Shown: positions 22,793 to 30,978 of the stretch, piece after piece
Numbering within the stretch: position 1 is the first letter of the stretch
Layout of the letters: each line of letters begins with the position of its first letter
Assembly: GCA_031257675.1 (NCBI GenBank)
Contig: JAIROG010000001.1
Span: 1 to 37,215, forward strand
DNA length: 37,215 nt
Source: Treponema sp.
Lineage (GTDB): Bacteria; Spirochaetota; Spirochaetia; Treponematales; Breznakiellaceae
Reading direction: 5' to 3'
Notes under the pieces: model-generated
Databases searched by the model: none
The model's input: only the letters and a program-made list of their open reading frames with translations
Told to the model about the DNA's origin: nothing
Position numbers and translations under genes: made by a program

Positions 22793-23563
22793 TTATAGTA
22801 CGCTTTGGAGAAACTGGCGCGTCCGTTCATTGTCCGGAGCGCTGAACATCGTTGCGGGCGTGTTAATTTCAAGAATTGAGCCTTCAAACATGAACACAAC
22901 CTTATCGGCCACTTCCCGCGCAAAGCTCATTTCATGCGTTACCACGAGCATGGTCATGCCTAACTGGGCGAGGCTTTTCATCACGCCAAGCACCTCTCCC
23001 ACCAGTTCGGGGTCAAGCGCGGAAGTCGGCTCGTCAAAGAGCATAATCTTGGGTTCCATTGCCAAAGCCCGCGCAATGGCGACCCGTTGTTGCTGTCCAC
23101 CCGAAAGCTGAGAGGGATAGACCTCAATTTTATCGGCGAGTCCCACCCTTTCAAGCAGAGCCAACGCCTTTTCTTTCGCTTCTTCTTTTGCGATTTTCCG
23201 CACATGCACCGGAGAAAGCATCACATTCTCAAGCGCCGTTTTGTGTGGGAAAAGGTTGAAGTGCTGAAAGACCATGCCCACTTCCAGAAGCGCCGTGTTG
23301 CGCTCATGGGGCGGCATTTTGACCTTGTTAATTCCGTTTTCACAATCAAACAGCAACTTGTCGTCAATGTAGATTTGCCCGGAGTCGATTTTTTCCAGCC
23401 TGTTAAGAGATCGAAGATAGGTTGATTTTCCGGCGCCCGACGGTCCTATGATGCATACCACTTCCTGCGGCTGCACTTCAAGGGAAACATCTTTCAGCAC
23501 GTGAAGCTCCCCTTTAGCGCCATGAAATGTTTTATTGACGGCAACGGTTTTAATCATTGACAT
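22793..23563 (-). CDS. Polar amino-acid ABC transporter, ATPase subunit
   Basis: A 256-residue ATPase driving uptake of amino acids with the permease and binding protein just upstream. It has Walker [10 protein letters not shown] near residue 39, the Q-loop, the signature [15 protein letters not shown] near 150, Walker [14 protein letters not shown] near 172 and the H-loop VTHEM. The similarity is to the GlnQ/HisP/ArtP group. I start it at ATG 23563 ([11 protein letters not shown]), which has GTGAGG about 6 nt upstream; a GTG at 23575 overlaps the permease stop and is the alternative. The TGA of the permease lies within the ribosome site, so translation is coupled. Confidence 0.95.
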   Translation of the reverse strand: MSMIKTVAVNKTFHGAKGELHVLKDVSLEVQPQEVVCIIGPSGAGKSTYLRSLNRLEKIDSGQIYIDDKLLFDCENGINKVKMPPHERNTALLEVGMVFQHFNLFPHKTALENVMLSPVHVRKIAKEEAKEKALALLERVGLADKIEVYPSQLSGGQQQRVAIARALAMEPKIMLFDEPTSALDPELVGEVLGVMKSLAQLGMTMLVVTHEMSFAREVADKVVFMFEGSILEINTPATMFSAPDNERTRQFLQSVL

Positions 23564-23571
23564 GGGGCGCC

Positions 23572-24231
23572 TCACTCGTATATGGAATGTCGTTTTTCCA
23601 TCTTGTGGAAAATAAAGGTAAAGACCGCAGTTATGATAAGATAAAGAATCATCGCCGGTATGTACACCAGCGCGGAGGCGGCGGACGATGAGATAGAACG
23701 GGTCACTTTGGTTATATCCGCAAGAGCTATGATCGATACAAGGGAAGCGTCTTTTAGCACCATGATGAATTCGTTGCCGACCGGCGGAATAAGCCGGCGT
23801 ATTGATTGGGGTATGATGACCAGCCTCATGGTCTGGGTGTAAGACATGCCGAGCGCCCGTGAAGCCTCGAACTGCCCCTTGTCTATGCTCTGAATCGCGG
23901 CTCTGATGATCTCCGCGCAGTAAGCCGCCGAGTTTAAACCAAACGCGATGAACGCGGCGACAAACCGGTTGTTTATGGTTAAAATAGTGGAGATTTCAGG
24001 GAGCCCATAGTAGATAAAGTAGAGTTGCATAAGGAGCGGGGTTCCCCGAAAAAAGAAAATATATGCGCCGCAAAATTTGTTGACAAGGATGTTTTTTGAC
24101 ATCTTTCCCAGCGCCAAAAACAGGCTTACAATCAGCCCAGCGGAAACAGCTAGGATAGTCAACGAAATGGTTATCTTCGCGCCGTCTAGAAGCGCCGGTA
24201 TCCAACTGATCATTTTCTGTAAAGAAGTCAT
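23572..24231 (-). CDS. Polar amino-acid ABC transporter, permease subunit
   Basis: A 219-residue inner-membrane permease of the HisMQ/GlnP family with about five transmembrane segments (the first [20 protein letters not shown]). Family features: [20 protein letters not shown] near 58 and the EAA loop [21 protein letters not shown] near 143 (landmark), through which it touches the ATPase. A single permease gene is present, so it likely acts as a homodimer. ATG 24231 has AAGGTGG 5 nt upstream. A strong 12-bp hairpin separates it from the binding-protein gene, 71 bp upstream. Confidence 0.95.
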   Translation of the reverse strand: MTSLQKMISWIPALLDGAKITISLTILAVSAGLIVSLFLALGKMSKNILVNKFCGAYIFFFRGTPLLMQLYFIYYGLPEISTILTINNRFVAAFIAFGLNSAAYCAEIIRAAIQSIDKGQFEASRALGMSYTQTMRLVIIPQSIRRLIPPVGNEFIMVLKDASLVSIIALADITKVTRSISSSAASALVYIPAMILYLIITAVFTFIFHKMEKRHSIYE

Positions 24232-24257
24232 GCCACCACCTTGCCATGGGATTTTTT

Positions 24258-24284
24258 GAAGAGCGTCCGTAGCGGACGCTCTTC
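24258..24284 (-). terminator. 12-bp perfect stem-loop between binding-protein and permease genes
   Basis: GAAGAGCGTCCG (24258-24269), a 3-nt loop and its exact reverse complement (24273-24284). Read on the coding (minus) strand it starts 18 nt after the binding-protein stop and is followed by AAAAAAT rather than T, so it is not an intrinsic terminator. It probably protects the binding-protein mRNA from 3' decay, allowing more binding protein than membrane components. Confidence 0.55.
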
Positions 24285-24302
24285 TTTGTTTGCATTGCGT
24301 TG

Positions 24303-25142
24303 TTACTTCCGGACGGAGCTTACCATGTCCATTTTGAAAACATCCTGGGAAATTTTAAGAATGGTTCCATCGGCAAACAAAGCGTCCAGCGCCTGATCGA
24401 TCTCATTGGTCAACTGATTATTGCCTTTCTTGAGGCAGATGGCGAACACTTCGTCGGCATCACCCTGCCATACGAGTTTGAAGGGAGAATCGGCGGGCGC
24501 AATGTAATCAAACGCGACGAGACTGTCGCATACAATGGCATCCACCCGATCGAGCCGCAGATCGTCAAAACAGTTGAGGACTTTGTCGTATTCATAGGGT
24601 TCGAATGCGAGTCCGCCCTGGACGAGTTTTTCCATATAGATATCGGTGGTGGTTTCCGCTTGATAGGCGACGCGGAGTCCGCCGAGTTCTTCTGGTCTTG
24701 CCGCCGTTATGTCAGTGTCTTTGCGGAGAACCAAGGCTTGCGCGTTTCCAATGTAGGGTTTTGTGAAATTATACGCGGCTTGGCGTTCCGGCGTAACGGT
24801 TACCGCAGACATGATGCAATCGTATTTTCCCGTATCAACACCCGCGAAAATGCCGTCCCACGCAGTATCCACAAATTCAACTTGCAGCCCCAACTTGGCG
24901 GCGACTGCTCTTGCCATGCTTACATCAAAACCAATGGGGGTTTTCCCGTCCGTATCGAAATACTCCATGGGCGGATAGCCAATCTCCATGCCAATAGTTA
25001 AAACACCCTGTTTAATGGTCAGTCCGCCGCTTTGCGCTTGTCCGGCAGTGGCGCCGCCCTGCGGCTCCACCTTTTTTTGCGAACAGGCTCCAGCAATGAG
25101 ACATCCAATTAAACTCATACAGAAAATTTTTTTAAAGTTCAT
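24303..25142 (-). CDS. Polar amino-acid ABC transporter, substrate-binding lipoprotein
   Basis: A 279-residue periplasmic-type binding protein of family 3. The N-terminal MNFKKIFCMSLIGCLIAGAC is a lipoprotein signal with Cys20 as probable lipidation site (AGAC, a relaxed lipobox as common in spirochaetes), then a Gly/Gln-rich linker. The domain follows: GYPPMEYFD near 55, IGFDVSMARAVA near 70, the WDGIFAGVDTGKYDCIMSAV stretch near 94 and FTKPYI near 126; these line the amino-acid pocket in the HisJ/GlnH family. The frame is open back to 25190, but the real start is ATG 25142 because a perfect AGGAGG sits 6 nt upstream and the promoter lies within the extension. It is the first gene of the importer operon. 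Confidence 0.95.
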   Translation of the reverse strand: MNFKKIFCMSLIGCLIAGACSQKKVEPQGGATAGQAQSGGLTIKQGVLTIGMEIGYPPMEYFDTDGKTPIGFDVSMARAVAAKLGLQVEFVDTAWDGIFAGVDTGKYDCIMSAVTVTPERQAAYNFTKPYIGNAQALVLRKDTDITAARPEELGGLRVAYQAETTTDIYMEKLVQGGLAFEPYEYDKVLNCFDDLRLDRVDAIVCDSLVAFDYIAPADSPFKLVWQGDADEVFAICLKKGNNQLTNEIDQALDALFADGTILKISQDVFKMDMVSSVRK

Positions 25143-25160
25143 TATATTCCTCCTGTGCGT

Positions 25161-25190
25161 AGTATAACTTTTTATGTTTTTTTGTGTCAA
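25161..25190 (-). promoter_or_regulatory. Strong sigma-70 promoter of the amino-acid importer operon
   Basis: On the minus strand TTGACA (25185-25190), an 18-nt A-rich spacer and TATACT (25161-25166). The transcript would start near 25155, and AGGAGG (25149-25154) would follow almost at once, so the leader is very short but does contain a ribosome site. Confidence 0.8.
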
Positions 25191-25274
25191 TGGATAGAAT
25201 TTTAAAAACGAAAGAAATTTTTAGAATAGCGGCTTTTTGCGCGAATTTAAACCGTCGGGCGCGGACGCTTTTTG

Positions 25275-25319
25275 ACAAAAAACAACGCCACGCGGCGCCA
25301 AAGACGCCTCCGGCGCCGC
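25275..25319 (-). terminator. Probable terminator of pyrBI
   Basis: GCGGCGCC and GGCGCCGC (25292-25299 and 25312-25319) form an 8-bp GC stem directly after the pyrI stop; on the minus strand it is followed, after a short GTGGCG, by a run of T (25277-25282). The distance to the T-run is greater than ideal. Confidence 0.5.
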
Positions 25320-25754
25320 CTATAGCGCGCTGCTGGCGAAACGGATTTCATCGCAGTATTCGCAACGGTAGGCGCGCAATCCGGCGTTTTCAAGGTGAAA
25401 AATGTGCGGAATGTAGGACTCGGTGGAGGTTATGCAGCGCGGATTTTTACAGCGGAGGATGTTCTCGACCCGTTCAGGAAGGCGCAGACGGATTTTCTCG
25501 CGGATCTCCTCATTTTCGATGATATTTACCGTGATGTTCGGATCGATAAGCCCCAGAACATCAAAACTGATGGCAATCGTGTTGTCAATTTTGATGATAT
25601 CTTTGCGTCCCATAGTCGGCGATTCGGCGTTTATCACAAACGCCGCCATGTCATCCGTCTTGTCAAGCCCCAGCCAATTGAAGATTTTTATGCCCTGCCC
25701 AGCCTTGATGTGATCGATGACAACGCCATTTTTTATTTTCGCTATATTCAACAT
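25320..25754 (-). CDS. pyrI: Aspartate carbamoyltransferase regulatory subunit
   Basis: A 144-residue PyrI. It binds CTP/ATP in the N-terminal domain and a structural zinc in the C-terminal domain, by which it docks to PyrB for allosteric control of pyrimidine synthesis. Zinc ligands are visible as CKNPRC near 111-116 and CEYC near 133-136. The N-terminal strand [15 protein letters not shown] carries the nucleotide-binding His/Lys pattern of the family. ATG 25754 overlaps the pyrB stop by 7 bp, so translation is coupled, as in the enterobacterial pyrBI operon. A GC-rich hairpin right after the stop probably ends the transcript. Confidence 0.95.
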   Translation of the reverse strand: MLNIAKIKNGVVIDHIKAGQGIKIFNWLGLDKTDDMAAFVINAESPTMGRKDIIKIDNTIAISFDVLGLIDPNITVNIIENEEIREKIRLRLPERVENILRCKNPRCITSTESYIPHIFHLENAGLRAYRCEYCDEIRFASSAL

Positions 25755-26671
25755 ACAGCCCCCAAAACGGATGCCAGCAACGCCATCCGTACATACATGC
25801 CGTATTTCGCCTGCTGGAAATACGCCGCCCGTGGATCCCCATCCACTTCCGGCGCGATCTCATTGACGCGGGGCAACGGGTGCAACACCATCATGTCTTT
25901 TTTCGCCATGCTCATTTTCTCCTTGTTAAGAATGTAACTGTCTTTGAGCCTGATATAATCTTCCTCATTGAAGAATCGCTCCCGCTGAACGCGGGTCATG
26001 TACAGCACGTCAAGCGATCCGATCACCTCCTCAAGATTGCCGGTTTCCGTGTATGAGACGCCGGCGCCGGCGAGACTTCCGGTAATGTACGGCGGCATCT
26101 TGAGTTCAGGCGGCGAAATGAAAACCATTTCAACATGCGGGCGCCGGGACAGGGCTTTTGCGAGGGAATGAACCGTACGCCCGAAGGTGAGGTCGCCGCA
26201 AAAACCGATGGCAAGATTGCCAATCGCGCCCCGTATCCGGCGAATGGCTAGCAGATCCGTAAGCGTTTGGGTGGGGTGATGATGACCGCCGTCTCCGGCG
26301 TTGACAACCGGTACGCCGGAATAGCGGGACGCCAGCAACGCGGCGCCTTCTTTGGGGTTTCTCATCACAATGGCATCCGCATAGTGCGCTACGGTGCGTA
26401 TGGTGTCCGCAAGGCTTTCGCCCTTCGCCGTGGAACTGGAAGCGGAATCCGCAAAACCAAGACATGCTCCGCCGAGTCTGAGCATCGCCGCCTCAAAACT
26501 CAAGCGCGTTCTGGTGCTTGGCTCAAAGAACAGAATCCCCAGCAACTTGCCTTTGCAGGAATTCCGCAGATACTCAGGCTCCCGCTCGATCTTTTCAGCC
26601 AGAGAGAACAGCTTGTCCATCTCTTCCAGCGTAAAGTCATCCGGCTCTATGAAATGTCGTCCTGTCAACAT
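25748..26671 (-). CDS. pyrB: Aspartate carbamoyltransferase catalytic subunit
   Basis: A 307-residue enzyme for the first committed step of pyrimidine synthesis: carbamoyl phosphate plus aspartate to carbamoyl aspartate. Active-site motifs: carbamoyl-phosphate site [11 protein letters not shown] near 49, STAKGES near 80 with its catalytic Ser and Lys contributed to the neighbouring subunit, MRNP near 103, HHHPTQTL near 131, and HPLPR near 264. The ATG 26671 is preceded by AGGAG with a 7-nt spacer. Directly before that ribosome site lies an intrinsic terminator (26684-26715), and no promoter fits between, so pyrB expression must depend on transcripts that pass the terminator. It overlaps pyrI by 7 bp. 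Confidence 0.97.
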   Translation of the reverse strand: MLTGRHFIEPDDFTLEEMDKLFSLAEKIEREPEYLRNSCKGKLLGILFFEPSTRTRLSFEAAMLRLGGACLGFADSASSSTAKGESLADTIRTVAHYADAIVMRNPKEGAALLASRYSGVPVVNAGDGGHHHPTQTLTDLLAIRRIRGAIGNLAIGFCGDLTFGRTVHSLAKALSRRPHVEMVFISPPELKMPPYITGSLAGAGVSYTETGNLEEVIGSLDVLYMTRVQRERFFNEEDYIRLKDSYILNKEKMSMAKKDMMVLHPLPRVNEIAPEVDGDPRAAYFQQAKYGMYVRMALLASVLGAVC

Positions 26672-26683
26672 CTATATTCTCCT

Positions 26684-26715
26684 AAAAAAAACGCCTATGG
26701 GATGACCCATAGGCG
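26684..26715 (-). terminator. Intrinsic terminator/attenuator abutting the pyrB ribosome site
   Basis: On the minus strand CGCCTATGGG, a 4-nt loop and CCCATAGGCG (perfect 10-bp stem, 26692-26715), then eight T (26684-26691) immediately followed by AGGAG and, 7 nt later, the pyrB ATG. The stem begins 12 nt after the stop of the HD-GYP gene, within reach of a terminating ribosome. It must be either leaky or regulated for pyrB to be expressed. Confidence 0.85.
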
Positions 26716-26727
26716 CTGATTTCAATA

Positions 26728-27810
26728 TTAATATTCTTCCTCTAAAATCGTTTTAAAGCCATCGGAAACGCTTAGAAACAGATCGATCAAGTCCGGATCG
26801 AACTGCGTTCCCCCGCCGTCTTTGATGCACCGCACGACTTCATCGTGAGACTGCCGTTGTACAGTATAAGGCCTCTGGGAAACAAGCGCGTCGTACACGT
26901 CGGCGATAGCCATAAGACGCCCCTGAATCGGTATTGATTCACGCGCCAACCCGTAAGGGTAGCCTGTTCCATCCCACCTTTCGTGGTGAGTTCCCGCGAA
27001 TAGCTTCGCATGCTTTAGGAATTCATAGTCCGGCGCATCCTCTTCAAGTTTTTCAATAATTTCCACCCCGTAAACCGTGTGTTTTTTCATTTCCTCAAAT
27101 TCCGCGCCGGTTAATTTTCCCGCTTTAAGCAGGATGGCATCGCTGATGGAGATTTTTCCTATGTCATGGAGTTGCGAAGATTGGAGCATGGTCTCTATGT
27201 CATCCCATCTCGCCGTTTCCTCATGGTACAGCCCGCTTTCCAACATAGCGCCGACGAGCATCTTGAGGTAGCGGTAGGTTCTCTTTAGATGACCTTTGTT
27301 TGAGACATTGCGGAACTCTATCAGATCAATGACCGTATTGAACATGGAATTTTGCATGCCGAGAATAGTTTCCGTCTTTTTCAATACAAGCCGCTCCAGT
27401 TCTTTGTTGTAGATTTTCAGCGTATTTTTTTGGCTTTCCAACAGCAGATGCATCTCAATCCGTTTCAACAAAAGCGCCGGTGAGAATGGTTTTGTAATAT
27501 AATCAACGGCCCCAAGATTAAGCCCTTCAAGCTCGCTGTTGTTGTCGTTCCGTATGGTCAAAAAAATGACCGGTATGTTCGAGGTCTCTTTGAAGGCTTT
27601 GAGCCGTTTTATCACCTCATACCCGTTCATGTCAGGCATCTCTATATCCAAAAGCAGAATATCCGCTTTCACCATATCAAGCAGCTTAAAAAGCTTTTCT
27701 GCGGAAGGTGCCGTAAAGATATCATAGTGTTGGGATAAGATGCTCTTGCCCAACGTCAGGTTGATGATGTTGTCATCAACCATTATAACTTTTTTACGTA
27801 TAGCCTTCAT
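26728..27810 (-). CDS. Response regulator with HD-GYP c-di-GMP phosphodiesterase domain
   Basis: A 360-residue two-domain protein. The N-terminal receiver has Asp12/Asp13, the phosphorylation site Asp55 (LLLDIEMPDMNG) and YITKP. A coiled linker (~125-165) leads to an HD-GYP domain with HDIGKISI near 237, HHERWDGTGYP near 297 (the GYP signature), ADVYDALVS near 325 and GTQFDP near 345. Such proteins hydrolyse c-di-GMP to GMP and would oppose the cyclase at 15357. I start it at ATG 27810; the frame extends to 27879 but that part contains the promoter. No ribosome site precedes 27810 and the -10 is 6 nt upstream, so the mRNA is predicted to be leaderless. The cognate kinase is not adjacent; the CheA-like protein is one candidate. 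Confidence 0.93.
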   Translation of the reverse strand: MKAIRKKVIMVDDNIINLTLGKSILSQHYDIFTAPSAEKLFKLLDMVKADILLLDIEMPDMNGYEVIKRLKAFKETSNIPVIFLTIRNDNNSELEGLNLGAVDYITKPFSPALLLKRIEMHLLLESQKNTLKIYNKELERLVLKKTETILGMQNSMFNTVIDLIEFRNVSNKGHLKRTYRYLKMLVGAMLESGLYHEETARWDDIETMLQSSQLHDIGKISISDAILLKAGKLTGAEFEEMKKHTVYGVEIIEKLEEDAPDYEFLKHAKLFAGTHHERWDGTGYPYGLARESIPIQGRLMAIADVYDALVSQRPYTVQRQSHDEVVRCIKDGGGTQFDPDLIDLFLSVSDGFKTILEEEY

Positions 27811-27816
27811 AACAGT

Positions 27817-27845
27817 ATGATACCACATACAAAAATTTGAAGCAA
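27817..27845 (-). promoter_or_regulatory. Promoter of the HD-GYP gene (leaderless)
   Basis: On the minus strand TTGCTT (27840-27845), a 17-nt spacer and TATCAT (27817-27822), then 6 nt to ATG 27810, so the predicted start is the A of the start codon. Confidence 0.6.
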
Positions 27846-27918
27846 GAGGCGAGTCCGGGACTTGCCCGCCGCCTGACATGCGCCTTGATGCGATCCGCGC
27901 GATTCGCTTGCATACACG

Positions 27919-28692
27919 TCAACCCCGTTTCCGTATATATATCTGCCTGCCGCCGCCATTCTCGTGTTGGCGCTCCTCGATTTCAAACTGAGGCACAGCC
28001 CGGAAAAGATCCCCGAGTTTCTTAAAGCCATAGTTGCGTGGATCGAATTCGCTGGAACGATTGTTGATCTTCTGCCCCACACTGCCCAGGTACGCCCAAC
28101 CCGATTCGTCCGCAATGTCATCTACGGCGTCGCCGAGCAGTTTCAGCAGTTTTTTGTCAACCTTGAACTCCTTGCGATCTTTTACGATAGGCTCGGATTT
28201 CGCGTCTTCATCGTCCTGTTGGGCGCGCAGAATTTCGGTGTAGATGAATTTGTCGCACACCGCGACAAATGAGCGGGGCGTCTTTTTTTCCCCAAAGCCG
28301 TAGACCGTCTTGCCGCTTTCCCTAAGACGCGCCGCAAGACGGGTAAAATCAGAATCGCTTGACACAATACAGAAGCCGTCGAGTTTTTCGCTGTACAACA
28401 GATCCATCGCGTCTATGATCATCGCGCTGTCGGTGGCGTTTTTCCCGCTTGTATAGGAAAACTGCTGGATGGGCTGAATGGCGTATTCCAACAGCTTGTC
28501 CTTCCATGAACGGAGATACGTGCTGGTCCAATCCCCGTATATCCGCTTGATGCTTGCGACTCCATATTTGGCGACCTCATCCATGAGTCCTTCAACGCTC
28601 ACCGATTGGGCGTTGTCCGCATCAATGAGAACGGCTAGTTTCGCCTGATCCTTAACCAGCGCCTGCTGGCTTGAAAATGATAATAATGGCAT
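27919..28692 (-). CDS. NYN-domain protein with C-terminal OST-HTH/LOTUS domain
   Basis: A 257-residue protein. The N-terminal NYN (PIN-like) domain has the expected acidic residues of a metal-dependent ribonuclease: LIDADN (Asp24, Asp26), NATDSAMIIDAMDLLY near 86, and IVSSDSDFTRLAARLRESG near 108, followed by VYGFGEKKTP. A charged linker leads to a C-terminal winged-helix of the OST-HTH/LOTUS type (GWAYLGSVGQKI, then NYGFKKLGDLF near 225), which binds RNA, often G-rich or structured. This pairing (LabA/DUF88 plus LOTUS) is common in bacteria but the target is unknown. ATG 28692 has AGGAAG 8 nt upstream. It starts 11 bp after the XPB-partner gene and so is the third gene of the XPB operon. Confidence 0.88.
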   Translation of the reverse strand: MPLLSFSSQQALVKDQAKLAVLIDADNAQSVSVEGLMDEVAKYGVASIKRIYGDWTSTYLRSWKDKLLEYAIQPIQQFSYTSGKNATDSAMIIDAMDLLYSEKLDGFCIVSSDSDFTRLAARLRESGKTVYGFGEKKTPRSFVAVCDKFIYTEILRAQQDDEDAKSEPIVKDRKEFKVDKKLLKLLGDAVDDIADESGWAYLGSVGQKINNRSSEFDPRNYGFKKLGDLFRAVPQFEIEERQHENGGGRQIYIRKRG

Positions 28693-28703
28693 AATTTTTC
28701 TTC

Positions 28704-30884
28704 CTACTCAAAAATAGATTTCTTTACTTTTCTAATGTAGAGGATTTTCCGCAACGGAATGAGCGTCTCCCCTTCTTGCGTTTCCAGAAACAGCATCTGC
28801 TTGCCTTCTGATTTTTCCAGCTTTTTGGGGATGCCGGCGGCGTGACGCTCCGCGCGGCGCCCGTGTCCGCCGCCCTGCCTTTCCCCGTTTTTATCCATAG
28901 TTATCCAGCGGACATTAAGCGTGGACTTTGACATAACGGCGTCACGGATAATACTGATCTTTCCAGCCTGATCAAGCAGATGCGCCTCTGTTTTCGTATA
29001 AGAAACGCAGTCTTCCGACAACTGCTTTTCGTTCAGTATAAGCCGGTTCTCAATATGGACTTTGAGTTCTTCCCGCTTTGATTTTGGGACCGGGGAATTG
29101 TCCAGCGCGCGGCGGAAACGCTCCAGATACAGCGCCGCCTGTTCCGGCTGTAGAGAGAGCGCTTCTTCCCGCGCATCCGTTTCTCCGATCAGCAGGGGAG
29201 AAAGATCGCTTGACGCAAGCGCGGGAAACCGCATCTCATAATCATCAGAAGCAAACGCGCTAAAAGCGACGCTTTTAGCGCCGGATATGCCGCCGCGTAC
29301 GCTTCGCATGTTTTGAGCGACAATATCAACGCCAACATGCCGCAAGGCTTTGAGTACGTCCGATCTTTCAATGTTGCACAACAGGTAGACGCCCGGCGCC
29401 AAAGACCGGGCGATGAAACGGGAAAACGGCTCAATCTCCGCAAGGTACCGCCGCTCTTCATCCAGGCAGAGAACCAAGCCGTGATGCAGGGACACAGAAC
29501 GGCGCCTGTCTTCCCAATCGTTGAGGCAGTACCGCGCGTTGTGGCTCACCTGCCCCCCCGAAAGCCTGTTTAACAACCGGATCATGGCATCCGCGCTTAT
29601 TCCACGGTCAAAGCCCCGTACAACTGATTCGCGGGTCAACTCGAATCTGACCACCGCGCCCATTTCACGGACTTCTGAAAAAAAGGCGAGATTGAGCGCG
29701 TCTCTAAAGTCGATGCCCGGATACAGGATGCAGGAAAATTCTGTGTCCATGGTCAGTACAGTTTGCGGTTCGTTGCGCGGACTTTCGCCAAGAACAGCCG
29801 GATTGAGCAGCCACAGCGATGACTCGTCAGAAATAAGTATGCCTAACGTTTCAAGGCAGGAAAGCAACGCCTCAAGATTGGGCAGGGACACAGACCTGTC
29901 CTGGTCCGCGCCAAGCCCTTTGCGTTGCAAAAGGACGGCGATCCGTTGCAAGGTGATCCGTGGATACCGCCGGGCGGCTTTGCCGATGGCTGCGCCGGTG
30001 AAAAAATCCAGAAGCTGATGCACGAAAGCCGCAATGGTTTTGATCTGCCCTTGATGAAAAGCCTTGAATTGGCTGAAGCGCTGGTGGAGCGAGCCGGTTT
30101 TATGCTGGTATAGATACACGCCCGTTATATAGTATTCGAGCCTTTCACGGGGAGAAAGATTCCCAAAACGCTCCACATTCCGCGCGTTGACATCCAATTT
30201 TTCTTCCGTATTGGCATCGTCCGTGTAGAGAAGCTCAAGAACCTGCAATGCGCCGGCGCCGTACTGCACGGCGTAAGGGAAGCCCGTTTTACTTGAGCAG
30301 GAAGCGTTTCTCCGCGGCCCGGATCCATTTCCGCGCGCGCCCGCTTTCTCCAGCGCAAAAGAAAAGCTCGCCGCGATGAACCGGTCGTCAATAACGGGCA
30401 GGCAGGTTTCCGGCTCCTCTCTTGGGCTTACGCGGCTTACGCGGCTTACGCTGGGGAAAAGCCGTCGCGTATTTTGGGCGAATTTGCCTAACACGCCTTC
30501 CAACAGTGGATTAAGCGCGATATACGTTATTCTGCCCTTCTTAAACCGGTATACAATGAGCCGCTCTTCCATGTTAATGAGAAAAGCGTGGACATTTCCG
30601 GTCAACTCTCCGCCGATAAAATCCGTAAGCTCCTGTTCGGTCGGGTTTTCTAAAACCGCGACGCTCGCTATGAGAAGCGCGTCTTTCTCATCAATATAGG
30701 CTTCGAGCGCCTTTCGGTTTTCCTCGTTGGACAGGAACGCTTTCAGATCATCAACAAGGCGTTGCTTGGAAAAAGGCGTCTTGACGCTTCCAAGTATGCT
30801 TCTGACCAGAGAAAAAAACGATTCTTCGGGCAATGTCAAAAGAGCGGTTTCCCATTCCCGTATATCTCCGAATGGCGGATTCAT
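28704..30884 (-). CDS. XPB-associated protein with Helicase_C_3-like domain
   Basis: A 726-residue protein with no ATPase motifs. Residues ~365-470 (TMDTEFSCILYPGIDF, then FELTRESVVRGFDRGISADA, ending LNDWEDR) fit the Helicase_C_3 / XPB-Ssl2 N-terminal-like domain that in bacteria is usually found in a gene next to an XPB helicase. The first ~300 residues are helical with winged-helix character; the C-terminal ~110 (near RDAVMSKSTLNVRWITMDK and ILYIRKVKKSIFE) resemble a WYL-like beta fold. A 9-nt tandem unit gives SRVSRVS near residue 150. In the eukaryotic protein the equivalent domain sits at the N-terminus of XPB, so here the helicase is split over two genes. The start at 30884 has only a weak ribosome site; it lies 94 bp after XPB. 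Confidence 0.75.
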   Translation of the reverse strand: MNPPFGDIREWETALLTLPEESFFSLVRSILGSVKTPFSKQRLVDDLKAFLSNEENRKALEAYIDEKDALLIASVAVLENPTEQELTDFIGGELTGNVHAFLINMEERLIVYRFKKGRITYIALNPLLEGVLGKFAQNTRRLFPSVSRVSRVSPREEPETCLPVIDDRFIAASFSFALEKAGARGNGSGPRRNASCSSKTGFPYAVQYGAGALQVLELLYTDDANTEEKLDVNARNVERFGNLSPRERLEYYITGVYLYQHKTGSLHQRFSQFKAFHQGQIKTIAAFVHQLLDFFTGAAIGKAARRYPRITLQRIAVLLQRKGLGADQDRSVSLPNLEALLSCLETLGILISDESSLWLLNPAVLGESPRNEPQTVLTMDTEFSCILYPGIDFRDALNLAFFSEVREMGAVVRFELTRESVVRGFDRGISADAMIRLLNRLSGGQVSHNARYCLNDWEDRRRSVSLHHGLVLCLDEERRYLAEIEPFSRFIARSLAPGVYLLCNIERSDVLKALRHVGVDIVAQNMRSVRGGISGAKSVAFSAFASDDYEMRFPALASSDLSPLLIGETDAREEALSLQPEQAALYLERFRRALDNSPVPKSKREELKVHIENRLILNEKQLSEDCVSYTKTEAHLLDQAGKISIIRDAVMSKSTLNVRWITMDKNGERQGGGHGRRAERHAAGIPKKLEKSEGKQMLFLETQEGETLIPLRKILYIRKVKKSIFE

Positions 30885-30978
30885 TTTTTTCTCATCGCTT
30901 CCTGTTTTCTATTCGCAGTGGAGGCAATGCCGCGCCCTTCAGGGCGGGGAGGTTCATTTGTTCTTTCCCATTGCTTTT

